Source: Fratercula arctica
Lineage: Eukaryota; Chordata; Aves; Charadriiformes; Alcidae
Assembly (NCBI GenBank): GCA_947846985.1
Contig: CANTUZ010000025.1
Span: 13,080,100 to 13,144,099 of the forward strand
Length of the DNA stretch: 64,000 bases
Direction of reading: 5' to 3'
Positions within the stretch are counted from its first letter, which is position 1, and each line of letters opens with the position of its first letter. A program made the position numbers and the translations under genes. Shown one piece after another: positions 11,396 to 22,161 of the stretch. The notes beneath the pieces were generated by a model. The model was given only the letters and a program-made list of their open reading frames with translations, made no database searches and was not told the origin of the DNA.

Positions 11396-11564
11396 GGGAG
11401 GAATGAAACAGTATGGTGAGGCTGGATGCACGTTAGCAAGGACTTGGGGCCAGTGTGAGAGTGAGGCAGCCTGGGAAGCAGGACCCAGGAGTAGTGGAAG
11501 GCTGCAGCTGCTGGAGTGCGCAGGGCTGGGAAAAAGTTCATAAAGCAACTACAGGCCAACATTC

Positions 11565-11569
11565 ATCCT
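11565..11569. repeat. Target site duplication of provirus B (left copy)
   Basis: ATCCT here and again at 17833-17837, directly outside the two LTRs. An exact 5-bp duplication shows that the provirus inserted as one unit. Confidence 0.85.
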
Positions 11570-11906
11570 TGTCCTGGTTCCGGTGGGGACAGGGTTAAGT
11601 ATTCCATGCCATTTGAGGCATGCCCACCCTGAGATTAAGAGGGGAGAGGGGGCAGGAAGTCGGGTTTGGAGTGGGCTGGCGCGTCCAGGGTCCGGTCGGG
11701 GAGCAGCGGTTCCGTAATCGCGTTTGTATATTCCTCTATGCGTGTTATTGCTGTTGGTTTTTTTTCGTGTTCCCTCTGCTGTTCTGTTAAACTGCCTTTG
11801 TCTCAACCCAAGAGTTTTGCCTTTTTCTTCTGATCCTTCCCGTATTGGGAAGACCCGAGCAAGCGGCACGTGGTTCTTTGTTGCCATCTGAGGCCAAACC
11901 ACGACA
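11570..11906 (+). mobile_element. 5' LTR of provirus B (family B)
   Basis: 337 bp, TGTCCTGGTTCCGG to CCACGACA. No strong TATA; the TTGTATATTCCTC segment may serve. A TTAAACTGCC(T) block is shared with LTR families B and C near the presumed polyadenylation region. Confidence 0.92.
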
Positions 11907-11914
11907 GTCCTTTT

Positions 11915-11932
11915 TGGCGCCCAACGTGGGGC
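11915..11932 (+). other. Primer binding site, tRNA-Lys(CUU) type
   Basis: TGGCGCCCAACGTGGGGC, continuing CTCGAA, is complementary to the 3' end of tRNA-Lys(CUU) as I know it, with no mismatch over about 23 bases. It lies 8 bp after the LTR. Confidence 0.9.
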
Positions 11933-12724
11933 TCGAAGGGTTGAGATAACAACAGAATCCAACTAGAGCTTGAAAAAATGAATTTGTTAGGTAAATAGTC
12001 ACTGGTCACTATGTTGCTTAGTTTGTTCTCGTGCCTGTCTTATGTAAATTCCTATATGGTCTATGCACTCCCTGTGATGATATTTGTTACTTCTGGGAGG
12101 GGGATGAGGGTTATCATTTTACTGTCCTGTGCAATATCGACTTATGATATGATAACATCACTTGTTAGACAGTTATTTTGGGGCGTTTATGTGGTATTGC
12201 TGTCCTGTCCGTACATTGGGCACCGTCTCTCAGAATTCATTAATAATTACACCCAGTCTATGGGGGAAACAGGGGGGGACACTTTCCCCAGCTCTTTTGC
12301 CTCCCTTTTCTCCTTCGGGTCAGGTATGACAGCTTTTGAGAATTTTGAATATCCTTGGGATGCTCAAACCAGCATGTTCCTAGTGTTATGTCTGCTGAAT
12401 ATGGTCCAGGTCTCGTTTAGGGTTAAAGGAGTATTTAAGACTACCACCCAGAGATCTGCTCTGAGGCTGGACAGTCAGGGGTGGCATGGCATGTGGGAGA
12501 ACATGGGCAGGTACCTAGAGAACTTCTCACCTCCAATGGTCAGGGGCTTCACCCCTGAACAATTACAGGACCCTGATAGAGTAGTAGAATATCTGAAGGG
12601 AAAATGCTGTGGCTATTCCAGAGAGGCACAACTCACCGCACTGTGCTGGGCCCTGGCCAGTATCTACCAGGCACTGCTCAGTATTATGCAGCACCCTCAG
12701 GAGAAAGAGACAGAGACCAGACTG

Positions 12725-12892
12725 GTGGGCGCTGCGACTACTGCAGACACTGCGACGGGTGCTGCGGCTGCTGTGGCCACTGCGGCAGGTACTGCGGCTA
12801 CACGAACCCCTGTGACGGGCACTGTGGCTACCGCAACACCTGTGGCAGCCACTGCAGCTACTCCAACCCCGGTGGCAGCCACTGCCGCTGAA
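12725..12892 (+). repeat. GC-rich minisatellite inside gag
   Basis: Degenerate ~24-30 bp units of the type ACTGYGGCTACNCSAACNCC encode Ala/Thr/Pro repeats in the gag frame. In the next frame the same bases encode a Cys/His-rich stretch (CDYCRHCDGCCGCCGHCG and onward to 12891). Confidence 0.8.
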
Positions 12893-13996
12893 CCAGGGAA
12901 CCAACCCGTGCCAGTATCCGTTGCCTCCATACAAAAGAAGAAGTACACAAAGAAATCGGTTCGCATAGTAAGAGATGACGATGAACCAGGGCCATCACAA
13001 GGACAGGAGGAAGAGGCAGAACCAGAGATAATTACCCGATCCCTATCCCTGAGTGAGCTGCGGGATATGCGAAAAGATTTTAGCTGACTTTCAGGAGAGC
13101 ACATTGTCACCTGGCTGCTTCGGTGTTGGGATAATGGTGCCAGTAGCCTGGAATTAGAGGGTAGGGAAGCCAGGCAGCTGGGATCCCTGTCTAGGGAAGG
13201 CGGCATTGACAAGGCGATTGGGAAGAAGACCCAAGCCCTCAGCCTCTGGAAATGACTCCTGTCAGGCGTGAGGGAGAGGTACCCCTTCAGTGAAGATGTT
13301 GTATGTCACCCAAACAGGTGGACCACCATGGAAAGAGGTATCCAGTACCTGAGAGAATTAGCTGTGCGGGAGATGATTTCTTATGACTTGGACAATGCAG
13401 ACTTACCCACAGACCATGATGAGGTGCACTGCACAAGGCCCATGTGGCGGAAGTTTGTACGGAGTGCACCATCGTCATATGCCAACTCACTGGCAGTAAT
13501 GGAATGGAAAGGCGAAGAGGGACCAACGGTGGATGAGGTGGCTGGCTGGCTCCAGCGATATGAAGAAAGCCTCTCTTCCCCCCTTGTCTCAGCTGTGGAG
13601 AAACTGTCCCGGAAGGTCCAGCAACTTGAAGAGAATATGTCCTACTCCCCACCTGTACGGGCCAGCATCTCAGCTATTAGGAGCAGGCATTTCCCCACTC
13701 AAGAGAGAGACTACAGAGGGTACACACCACGAGGCACCCTTTGGTTCTACCTGCGTGACCACGGGGAGGACATGAGGAAATGGGATGGACAACCTACTTG
13801 GATCCTGCGGACACGGGTACAGGAGTCGCAAGGAAGGACAACCACAAAAGGGGATCCCTCCAGGAAAAGTGCCGCCCCAGTTTCCAGTGGGCAGTTCCCC
13901 AGACAGACCATAAGGCCTGATCTTGCTTCTGATCCTCTTGAAGGAACTTCCAAGTCATTTCTGCAAGAAGTGAGTACCGGATACCATGACCAGTAT

Positions 13997-13999
13997 TAG
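13997..13999 (+). promoter_or_regulatory. In-frame UAG between gag and pol (candidate readthrough)
   Basis: gag ends in TAG and protease continues in the same frame directly after it (RGPASSQ). Copy A2 has TAG at the matching place (56037-56039), again followed in frame by GCPASSQ. Gammaretroviruses use readthrough of a UAG here; that this family does so is inference. Confidence 0.5.
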
Positions 14000-15838
14000 A
14001 GGGGCCCTGCCTCCAGCCAGGTGGAGGAAAGGGACAACCGGGTTTATTGGACAGTGTGGATTCGATGGCCTGGCACATCAGACCCACAGGAGTATAAGGC
14101 TCTAGTGGACACAGGAGCACAGTGCACCCTAATACCATCAAGCTATAGAGGGGCAGAACCCATTTGTATTTCTGGGGTCACAGGGGGATCCCAAGAGTTG
14201 ACTGTACTGGAGGCTGAAGTGAGCCTAACTGGGAATGAGTGGCAAAAGCATCCCATTGTGACTGGCCCAGATGCTCCATGCATCCTTGGTATAGATTACC
14301 TCAGGAGAGGGTATTTTAAGGACCCAAAGGGGTATCGGTGGGCCTTTGGCATAGCTGCCTTGGAGACGGAGGAAGTTAAACAGTTGTCCACCTTGCCTGG
14401 TCTCTCGGAGGACTCTTCTGATGTGGGGTTGTTGCGGGTCAAAGAACAGCAGGTGCCGATTGCTACCACAACGGTGCATCGGCGGCAATATCGCACTAAC
14501 CGAGACTCTCTGATTCCCATCCATAAGCTGATTTGTCAACTAGAGGTTCAAGGAGTGATCAGCAAGACTCGCTCACCCTTTAACAGTCCCATATGGCTGG
14601 TGCAAAAATCTAATGGAGAGTGGAGGCTAACTGTAGACTATCGTGGCCTGAATGAAGTCACGCCACCACTGAGCGCTGCCGTGTCGGACATGCGAGAACT
14701 GCAGTATGAACTGGAGTCCAAGGCAGCCAAGTGGTATGCCACAATTGATATAGCGAATGCATTCTTCTCAATCCCTTTGGCAGCAGAGTGCAGGCCACAG
14801 TTTGCTTTCACTTGGAGGGGCATCCAGTACACCTGGAATCGACTGCCCCAGGGGTGGAAACACAGCCCCACCATTTGCCATGGACTGATGCAGACTGCAC
14901 TGGAACAGGGTGAAGCTCCAGAACATCTGCAGTACATTGATGACATCATTGTATGGGGAAACACAGCCGAAGAAGTTTTTGAGAAAGGGGATAAAATAGT
15001 CCGAATCCTTCTGAAAGCTGGTTTTGCCATAAAACGAAGTAAGGTCAAGGGACCTGCACAGGAGATCCAGTTCTTAGGAATAAAATGGCAAGATGGACGC
15101 CACCAGATCCCAATGGATGTGATCAACAAAATAGCAGCTATGTCTCCACCAACTAGTAAAAAGGAAACACAAGCTTTCTTAGGCATTGTGGGTTTTTGGT
15201 GGATGCATATCCCAGATTACAGTCTAACTGTAAGCCCTCTGTATCAAGTAACCTGGAAGAAGAACGATTTTAAATGGGGTCCTGAGCAACGACAAGCTTT
15301 TGAACAAATCAAACAGGAAATAGTCCATGCAGTGGCCCTGGGGCCAGTCTGGGCAGGACAAGATGTTAAAAACGTGCTCTACACTGCAGCCAGGGAGAAC
15401 GGCCCTACCTGGAGCCTCTGGCAGAAAGCGCCAGGGGAGACCCGAGGTCGACCCCTAGGGTTTTGGAGTCGGGGATACAGAGGATCCGAAGCCCGCTACA
15501 CTCCAACAGAAAAGGAGATATTGGCAGCATATGAAGGGGTTCGAGCTGCTTCGGAAGTGGTTGGTACAGAAGCACAGCTCCTCTTAGCACCTCGACTGCC
15601 GGTGCTGGGCTGGATGTTCAAAGAAAGGGTCCCCACCACACATCATGCAACTGATGCTACATGGAGTAAGTGGATTGCACTGATCACACAGCGAACTCGA
15701 ATGGGAAACCCCAGTCGCCCAGGAATTCTGGAAGCGATCATGGACTGGCCAGAAGGCAAGGATTTTGGAATGTCACCAGAGGGGGAGGTGACGCGTGCGG
15801 AAGAGGCCCCACCATATAATAAACTGCCAGAAAAATGA
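14000..15838 (+). pseudogene. pol: pol of provirus B: protease and reverse transcriptase
   Basis: About 612 codons open from the gag UAG. Protease carries the active-site triad ALVDTGAQCTL (near 14107-14131) and the flap-side ILGIDYL. RT carries VDYRGLNEVT, ATIDIANAFFSIPL with the first catalytic Asp, LPQGWKHSPTICH and YIDDIIVWG with the catalytic Asp pair (near 14935-14960). The connection region and the RNase H approach (TPTEKEILAAYEGV) follow. The frame closes at 15838 just after a run of A bases (about 15829-15834), where the homologous copies keep the frame; this is a one-base change. The polyprotein would act inside the virus-like particle. All PR and RT catalytic residues visible here are intact. 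Confidence 0.92.
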
Positions 15839-17142
15839 GAAGAAATATGCCCTGTTCACTGATGGGTCCTGCCGGATTGTGGGAAAGCATCGCAAGTGGA
15901 AGGCTGCTGTGTGGAGTCCTACACGACAAGTTGCAGAAGCCAGTGAAGGACAAGGTGAATCGAGCCAGTTTGCAGAGGTGAAAGCCATTCAGCTGGCTTT
16001 GGACATTGCCGAGCGAGAAAAAATGGCCAGTACTTTATCTCTGCACTGACTCATGGATGGTGGCAAATGCTCTGTGGGGGTGGTTACAGCAGTGGAAGCA
16101 GGGCAACTGGCAGCGCAGAGGCAAACCCATCTGGGCTGCTGAACTATGGCAAGATATTGCTGCCCGGATAGAGAATCTGGTTGTGAAAGTATGCCACGTA
16201 GATGCCCACGTACCGAAGAATCGGGCCACGGAGGAACATCAGAACAACCAGCAGGCGGATCGGGCTGCTAGGATTGAAGTGGCTCAGGTGGATCTGGACT
16301 GGCAACATAAGGGTGAACTATTCATAGCTCGGTGGGCCCATGAGACCTCAGGCCACCAAGGAAGAGATGCGACATATAGATGGGCTCGTGACCGAGGGGT
16401 GGACTTGACCATGGACACTATTGCACAGGTCATCCATGAATGTGAGACATGCGCTGCAATCAAGCAAGCCAAGCGTTTGAAGCCTCTTTGGTATGGAGGA
16501 CGATGGTTGAAATATAAATATGGGGAGGCCTGGCAGATTGATTATATCACACTGCCACGAACCTGTCAAGGCAAGCGCTATGTGCTCACAATGGTGGAAG
16601 CAACCACTGGATGGCTGGAAACATACCCTGTGCCCCATGCCACTGCCCGGAATACTATCCCGGGCCTTGAAATGCAAGTCCTGTGGCGACATGGCACCCC
16701 AGAGACAATTGAGTCGGACAACGGGACTCATTTCCAAAACAGCCTCATAGACACCTGGGCCAAAGAGCATGGCATTGAGTGGGTGTATCACATCCCCTAT
16801 CACGCACCAGCCTCTGGGAAGATAGAACGGTACAATGGACTGTTAAAAACTGCACTGAGAGCAATGGGTGGTGGGACCTTAAAACATTGGGATGCACATT
16901 TAGCAAAGGCTACCTGGCTAGTTAACACCAGGGGATCTACCAATCGGGCTGGCCCTGCCCAATCAAAACTTCCACGTACCGTAGAAGGGGATAAAGTCCC
17001 CGTAGTGCACATGAAGAATATGTTAGGGAAGACAGTCTGGGTTAGTCCTGCCTCAGGCAAAGGCAAACCCATCCGTGGTATTGCTTTTGCCCAAGGACCT
17101 GGGTGCACTTGGTGGGTAATGCAGAAGGATGGGGAAGTCTGA
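15795..17142 (+). pseudogene. pol: pol of provirus B: RNase H and integrase
   Basis: RNase H starts in the third frame (ALFTDGSCR at about 15850-15876) and crosses a second one-base frame change in an A run near 16017-16022. The rest is open to 17142. It shows TDSWMVANALWGW, then the integrase zinc module (WAHETSGHQGRD with His pair, CETC). The catalytic core has D in WQIDYITLP, D in ESDNGTHF and E in SGKIERYNG, all present. The C-terminal part ends GCTWWVMQKDGEV. So integrase chemistry residues are intact although the polyprotein is broken twice. Confidence 0.92.
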
Positions 17143-17497
17143 TGTGTACCTCGGGGATCTGATTTTGGGTGAGAATAGCCAATGAATCAAATTGTGTGTT
17201 GTTGATTGCTATGTAACACTGTCACTGTATGTCCTCGTTACTATAATTGCTATCGGCTGTACTGCAGTAAGAATCACCCAAGTTAAGGACAGATGGACTT
17301 TGATGAAGAATTGAGTAAAGCAAAGTGGTGATGGGATCAGAGCTGACCTCAGCAGCTGGCGCCCAGCAACTTCCTCAAGATCTACATCTTCAGCCCATGG
17401 ACTGTGTGCATGAGCCATGCCGGGTACACCAGTCACATGTTCTGAAAACTGTAAGATCTGGGCATGGCAAAAATGGTATGGAATAAGGGGTGGATAA
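17143..17497 (+). other. Post-pol noncoding region and polypurine tract of B
   Basis: 355 bp with no env frame. It ends ATGGTATGGAATAAGGGG then TGGATAA immediately before the LTR; this purine run is the plus-strand primer. The block around 17330-17480 is shared with A1 (10340-10620). Confidence 0.75.
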
Positions 17498-17832
17498 TGT
17501 CCTGGTTCCGGCAGGGACAGGGTTAAGTATTCCATGCCATGTGAGCCATGCCCACCCTGAGATTAAGAGGAGGGGAGGGGGCGGGAAGTCAGGTTTGGAG
17601 TGGGCTGGCGCCTCCTGGATATGGTCGGTGAGTGGCGGTTCTGTAATCGCTTTTGTATATTTCTCTATCTGTGTCATTGTTGGTTTTTTTTCGTGTTCCC
17701 TCTGCTGTTCTGTTAAACTGCCTTTGTCTCAACCCAAGAGTTTTGCCTTTTTCTTCTTATCCTTCCTGTATTGGGAAGACCCGAGCGAGCGGCACGTGGT
17801 TCTTTGTTGCCGTCTGAGGCTAAACCACTACA
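17498..17832 (+). mobile_element. 3' LTR of provirus B
   Basis: 335 bp, TGTCCTGGTTCCGG to CCACTACA, followed by ATCCT. About 25 substitutions and two small indels relative to the 5' LTR, concentrated between positions 115 and 145 of the LTR. Confidence 0.92.
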
Positions 17833-17837
17833 ATCCT

Positions 17838-19687
17838 ACTCTTGGAGAGGAACTACACTGGCACAGCACGAGGTTCATCTGAGCACAGCTATGTTTTTAG
17901 CTAGCTCAATTGTTCCCCTGCTCCACTTTTATTCTTATTTAAAGGATTCTTATTGTCTCTTATTAATAAATAAATCTTTTACAGGCATGCTTCTCTGTAT
18001 TTGCCAATTCCTCTCCTCTTACACTATTTCTACCCTGTCAAACAGTTCCCCTTCAGCTCTTCCACTTTCTGCCTTACGTTTTGTTTTCTTTTTCACAGGC
18101 CTGAGCACAATGTCACAACTCTCCTGCTCTCTCTTTGTCGCAGTACCCAGACATCCTGTACTGCCTCCATATTCATACTTCCCTGTTTTCCCATGTTCAC
18201 CAGCCTCTGCTGATTTTCCTACCACTCTTCTCTAGACTTTCCTACTTCTTCTTGCGTAACAACAACTAGAAGAAAAGCCCAAACCCTCGCAGGAGTTCTC
18301 CTGTGAGAACATATGTCATCAACAGTCAGTCATTCAGAGCACATCTGTGAACACAGTTTTGGTTTTCATAACCGCACTGAACAACTCTGTGGTTGGACCA
18401 GGATCAGTCCCCACGTGCAGCTATCCCCTCTGTCCCTGTGCTATGACTGGGTACCATCTCAGCTTTGTCCAAGGAAGAGTGGTTTGACAGCCAGAGCACC
18501 AACCCAGGAGTCTGGAAATACATCCCAGAGGTCAACAATCATGTTGAACTTCAATAAGGTCTTGCTACTGCAGATGAAAACAATCCCATTCCAGTACTAA
18601 TCTTCTTGCGCTGGCAGACTTGTTTACATACCTGCACACAGTGAACTCCATCATGAAATTGTTCCAGTTAAAATGAATCTGTAAACGTTTATTGTAACAA
18701 ATCTGTTTGCTGACCGGGTTTATCAGGACTCCACAAAGAAGCACTCTGGGAGCAGAGCTGGGGCAGCACAGGCATGGGAGTGAGCAGCCAGGGTGGAGGG
18801 GAGGGCACAGCCACCCCTCCAGCAGCAGCAGCGACCACTTCTTTAAGAGCAATTCTATAATTATTGTGACAGTTCCTGCTTAGACACAGGCCTTGACTAA
18901 AACATTTAGCTCTCTGAAACAGGGCACAGGATTAATTTAGGTTCCTAAACACTAAAGGTGACCAAAATCACTGCTTAATCCCTTAGTTTTCACTAGTAAA
19001 ATGCAGTATAAAAACAAATGGTGCTTCTTTTGTGGATTCTCACAAATGCCACTATCTTGGCAAGGCAAAGCAATAGAGTGCCTCTGCTCTGCCTAAATCC
19101 AAATGGGATCCTCCAACGAGTTATCTGTCCAGACAAGTTGCATGTGGGAGAAAAATCCAAAAGGTGTACTCTGAACATGCCCAATACAGGACTGAGCCCA
19201 ACAACGGTGAATGCTCTCATTTGAAAATACAGAAATTATGGTTGGGCCACATTCCACCCTTTGTACAACAACCTCTGGAAACAGCAAGCTGTGCTGCCCT
19301 CCTCGGAGCTCAAACCCAGAGCTCTTGGGACAGGGCTCATACTCAAGGTCTCTCCCAGGCAAAAGGAACTCTGCAAGAGGTTTGAAGCACCAGGGACTAC
19401 GTGATCTCTCTGCATCCAGCACGTATACCAAAAGCTCTGCTGAGCTGCAGGTACAAATACCACCTCTAGAAGTATTGGAGGCCAAGGGAGCTACAACGCC
19501 ACGGCTCCGGTCTGGTGGGAGAAAATCTGGTGCAAAGCAGGAACTGTCCCATCATAATACCACTTTTAGTGGTACAGAAGAAAGTTTCTGAGATGAAGAG
19601 TACACTGAAGTGCCATCTGCCCCACCATCAGACAACTACTGCCTTGCAACAAGTTCACACAAATCTAACTTGTAACCACCCACTGTT
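17838..19687. other. Unique intronic stretch, nothing recognised
   Basis: AT-rich to mixed sequence without a recognisable repeat or exon. Open frames around 17771-18235 and 19211-19591 show no domain and no splice context. Part of the assumed GHR intron 1. Confidence 0.45.
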
Positions 19688-20340
19688 CATAGAATCATAG
19701 AATTGTCTAGGTTGGAAGGGACCTTTAAGATCATTGAGTCGAACCATCAACCTAACACTGCCAAAAACACCACTAAACCATGCCCCTAAACACCATGTCT
19801 ACATGTCTTCTAAATACCTCCAGGGATGGCGATTCCACCGCTTCCCTGGGCAGCCTGTTCCAATGCTTGACAACCCTTTCACTGAAGAAATTTTTCCTAA
19901 TATCCATCCTAAACCTCCCCTGGTGCAACTTGAGGCTATTTCCCCTTGTCCTATCGCTTGTTACTTGGGAGAAGAGACCAACCCTGACCTCGCTACAACC
20001 TCCTTTCAGGTAGCTGTAGAGAGCGATAAGGTCTCCCCTCAGCCTCCTCTTCTCCAGACTAAACAACCCCAACTCCCTCAGCCGCTCCTCATAAGACTTG
20101 TTCTCCAGACCCCTCACCAGCTTCGTTGCCCTTCTCTGGACCCACTCCAGCACCTCAATGTCTTTCCTGCAGTGAGGGGCCCAAAACTGAAAACAGTATT
20201 CAAGGTGGGGCTTCACCAGTGCCAAGTACAGGGGGACGATCACTTCCCTAGTCCTGCTGGCCACACTATTGCTAAAACAAGCCAGGATGCTGTTGGCCTT
20301 CTTGGCCACCTGGGCACACTGCTGGCTCATATTCAGCCAG
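19688..20340 (-). mobile_element. CR1 LINE, 5'-truncated 3' end
   Basis: The minus strand encodes the CR1 RT C-terminal region (185 codons open, 20330-19773: [56 protein letters not shown]). It ends in the characteristic 8-bp tail (ATAGAATCATAGAAT on plus at 19690). It overlaps the RT end of the next CR1 by about 45 codons, so the two are separate insertions. Confidence 0.9.
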
Positions 20341-20755
20341 CTATTTACATTCCCATTTAAATTATTCTGTGCTTGTGTGATCCCAGATGGTCTGACATGG
20401 TGTGTAGTCAGAGGTGGCCTGTATTGAGGACCTGATACCCAACCATTTCATAAACAGAGAACAAGCCCTCTGCATAAGGTGGGGTTGTATTTAGATATGT
20501 CCACACAGTTTGTTATAATCTTTTATTAAGGATTAATTACAATTACATCATCAGATATATATTAAATTCAAAGGTAGGAACAGCATATCTATGTTCTGAA
20601 CGAACAACATTCAGTGTTTACTGATTTTCAGTTGCATTATTATTTAAATGCTTGTAGGAGCAAATTTTCAAAAGTGCTCTGTATTGCAGTTTACAGTCCT
20701 AGAAAGTTAATCTATTAATCTCTGTCAAAACAGGATTAAGTATGGCTGTTAGGCC
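20341..20755. other. Spacer between two CR1 copies
   Basis: 415 bp of AT-rich sequence with nothing recognised. Confidence 0.5.
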
Positions 20756-20814
20756 TTAATTCATTCTATAAGGAGCTGAGAACCCTTTGCACCCAACAAC
20801 CCAACTACTGAGGT

Positions 20815-22161
20815 GTGGCCTCACCAGTGCCGAGTACAGAGGCACAATCACTTCCCTACTCCTGCTGACCACGCTATTTCTAATACAAGCCAGAATGCTG
20901 TTGGCCGCCTTGGCCACCTGGGCACACTGCTGGCTCATATTCAGCTGGCAGTCGACCAACACCCACAGGTCCTTTTCCGCCAGGCAGCTCTCCAGCCACT
21001 CTTCCCCAAGCCTGTAGCGCTGCATGGGATTGTTGTGACCCAAGTGCAGGACCCGGCTCTTGGCCTTGTTGAATCTCATACCGTTAGCCTCCACCCATTG
21101 ATCCAGCCTGTCCAGATACCTCCGCAGACCCTTTGTACCCTCAAGCAGGTCAACACTCCCACCTAACTTGGTGTCATCTGCAAACTTACTGAGGGCGCAC
21201 TCGATCCCCTCGTCCAGGTTGTTGAGAAATATTAAAGGGAACCGGCCCCAGTACTGAGCCCTGGGGAACACCACTTGTAACCGGCCACCAACTCGATTTA
21301 ACTCCATTCAACACTACTCTTTGGGCCTGTCCTTCCAGCCAGTTTTTTACCCAGAGAAGAGTACACCCATCCAAGCCATGAGCAACCAGTTTCTCCAGGA
21401 GGATGCTGTGGGAAACGGTGTCAAAGGCTTTACTAAAGTCCAGGTAAACAACATCCACAGCCTTTCCCTCATCCACCAAGCGGGTCACCTTGTCACAGAA
21501 GGAGATCAGGTTATTCAAACAGGACCTGCCTTTCATAAACATATGCTGATTGGGCCTGATTGCCTGGTTGTGCCTGTATGTGCTGTGTGATGGCACTCAA
21601 GATGATCTCTTCCATAACCTTCCCAGGCCTGTAGTTCCCTGGATCCTCCTTCCAGTCCTTCTTGTGGATGGGCGTCACATTTGCTAGACACCAGTCAACT
21701 GGGACCTCCCCGGTTAGCCAGGACTGCTGATAAATGATGGAAAGTGTCTCGGTGAGCACTTCCGCCAGCTCCCTCAGTACCCTCAGGTGGATCACATCTG
21801 GCCCCATAGACTTGTGTATGTCTAGGTGCTGGAGCAGGTCCCTCACTATTTTCCCTTGGATTATGGGGGCTTCATTCTTCTCCCCGGCCCCATCTTCTAG
21901 CTCAGGGGTCTGGGTACTCAGGGAACAAGTGGTCTTACTGTTAAAGACTGAGGCAAAGAAGGCATTAAGTACCTCAGCCTTTTCCTCATCCTTTGTTTCC
22001 ATGTTACCGCCTTCATCTGATAAAGGATGGAGATTCTCCTTAGTCCTCCTTTTATTGCTAATGTATTTATAGAAACTTTTTTTATTGTTCTTAACATCCA
22101 AAGCCAGATTAAGTTCTAGTTGGGCTTTGGCCTTTCTAATTTCCTCCCTACATAGCCTCAC
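20815..22161 (-). pseudogene. CR1 ORF2 reverse transcriptase, 3'-truncated
   Basis: Blocks in three frames: [20 protein letters not shown] and [20 protein letters not shown] (22161-21511); [17 protein letters not shown] and [14 protein letters not shown] (to 21186); [11 protein letters not shown] with the catalytic Asp pair and [16 protein letters not shown] (to about 20815). Part of RT motif 2 region after NYRP is deleted. Not functional. Confidence 0.87.

Larger units (their letters stand above)
12011..13999 (+). pseudogene. gag: gag of provirus B with hydrophobic N-terminal domain
   Basis: One frame of 662 codons up to a TAG at 13997, broken by two TGA codons (13085-13087 and 13253-13255). 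From the N-terminus: hydrophobic segments at about residues 1-28, 34-75 and 118-136; PYIGHRLSEFINNYT with an N-glycosylation sequon; a conserved-looking block near residues 155-215; an Ala/Thr/Pro repeat (about 238-298); a basic-acidic stretch; then a capsid-like region (HIVTWLLRCWDNGASSLELE). After the second TGA come MWRKFVRSAPSSYANSLAVM and a heptad-like helix (VSAVEKLSRKVQQLEENM). No Cys-x2-Cys-x4-His-x4-Cys knuckle is present. The start ATG lies 73 bp after the extended primer site. The first 358 codons are still open. Confidence 0.82.
11570..17832 (+). mobile_element. Provirus B, near-complete env-less ERVL-like element
   Basis: 6,263 bp with LTR, primer site, gag, PR-RT-RNase H-IN, polypurine tract and LTR, flanked by ATCCT. 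LTRs differ at roughly 25 positions plus small indels over ~335 bp (about 7-8%, counted by eye), so the insertion is old to middle-aged. Coding damage is light: two TGA in gag and two single-base frame changes in A runs in pol. There is no env and no dUTPase. The pol is ERVL-like, but the primer site is lysine-type, not leucine-type. Confidence 0.93.

Noticed and set aside
13085..13255. Idea that the two gag TGA codons are programmed readthrough sites
   Set aside because: Neither position can be compared with another gag copy in the window, and both are simple to explain as mutation; only the UAG at 13997 is supported by a second lineage.
17490..18235. Open frames overlapping the 3' LTR of provirus B and its flank
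   Set aside because: They run across the LTR boundary and target duplication, so they are not genes.
19211..19591. 126-codon open frame between ERV B and CR1
   Set aside because: No domain, start context or splice signals, and overlapping frames on both strands are also open; likely chance.
19734..20360. 208-codon plus-strand frame
   Set aside because: It is the antisense shadow of the CR1 RT C-terminus.
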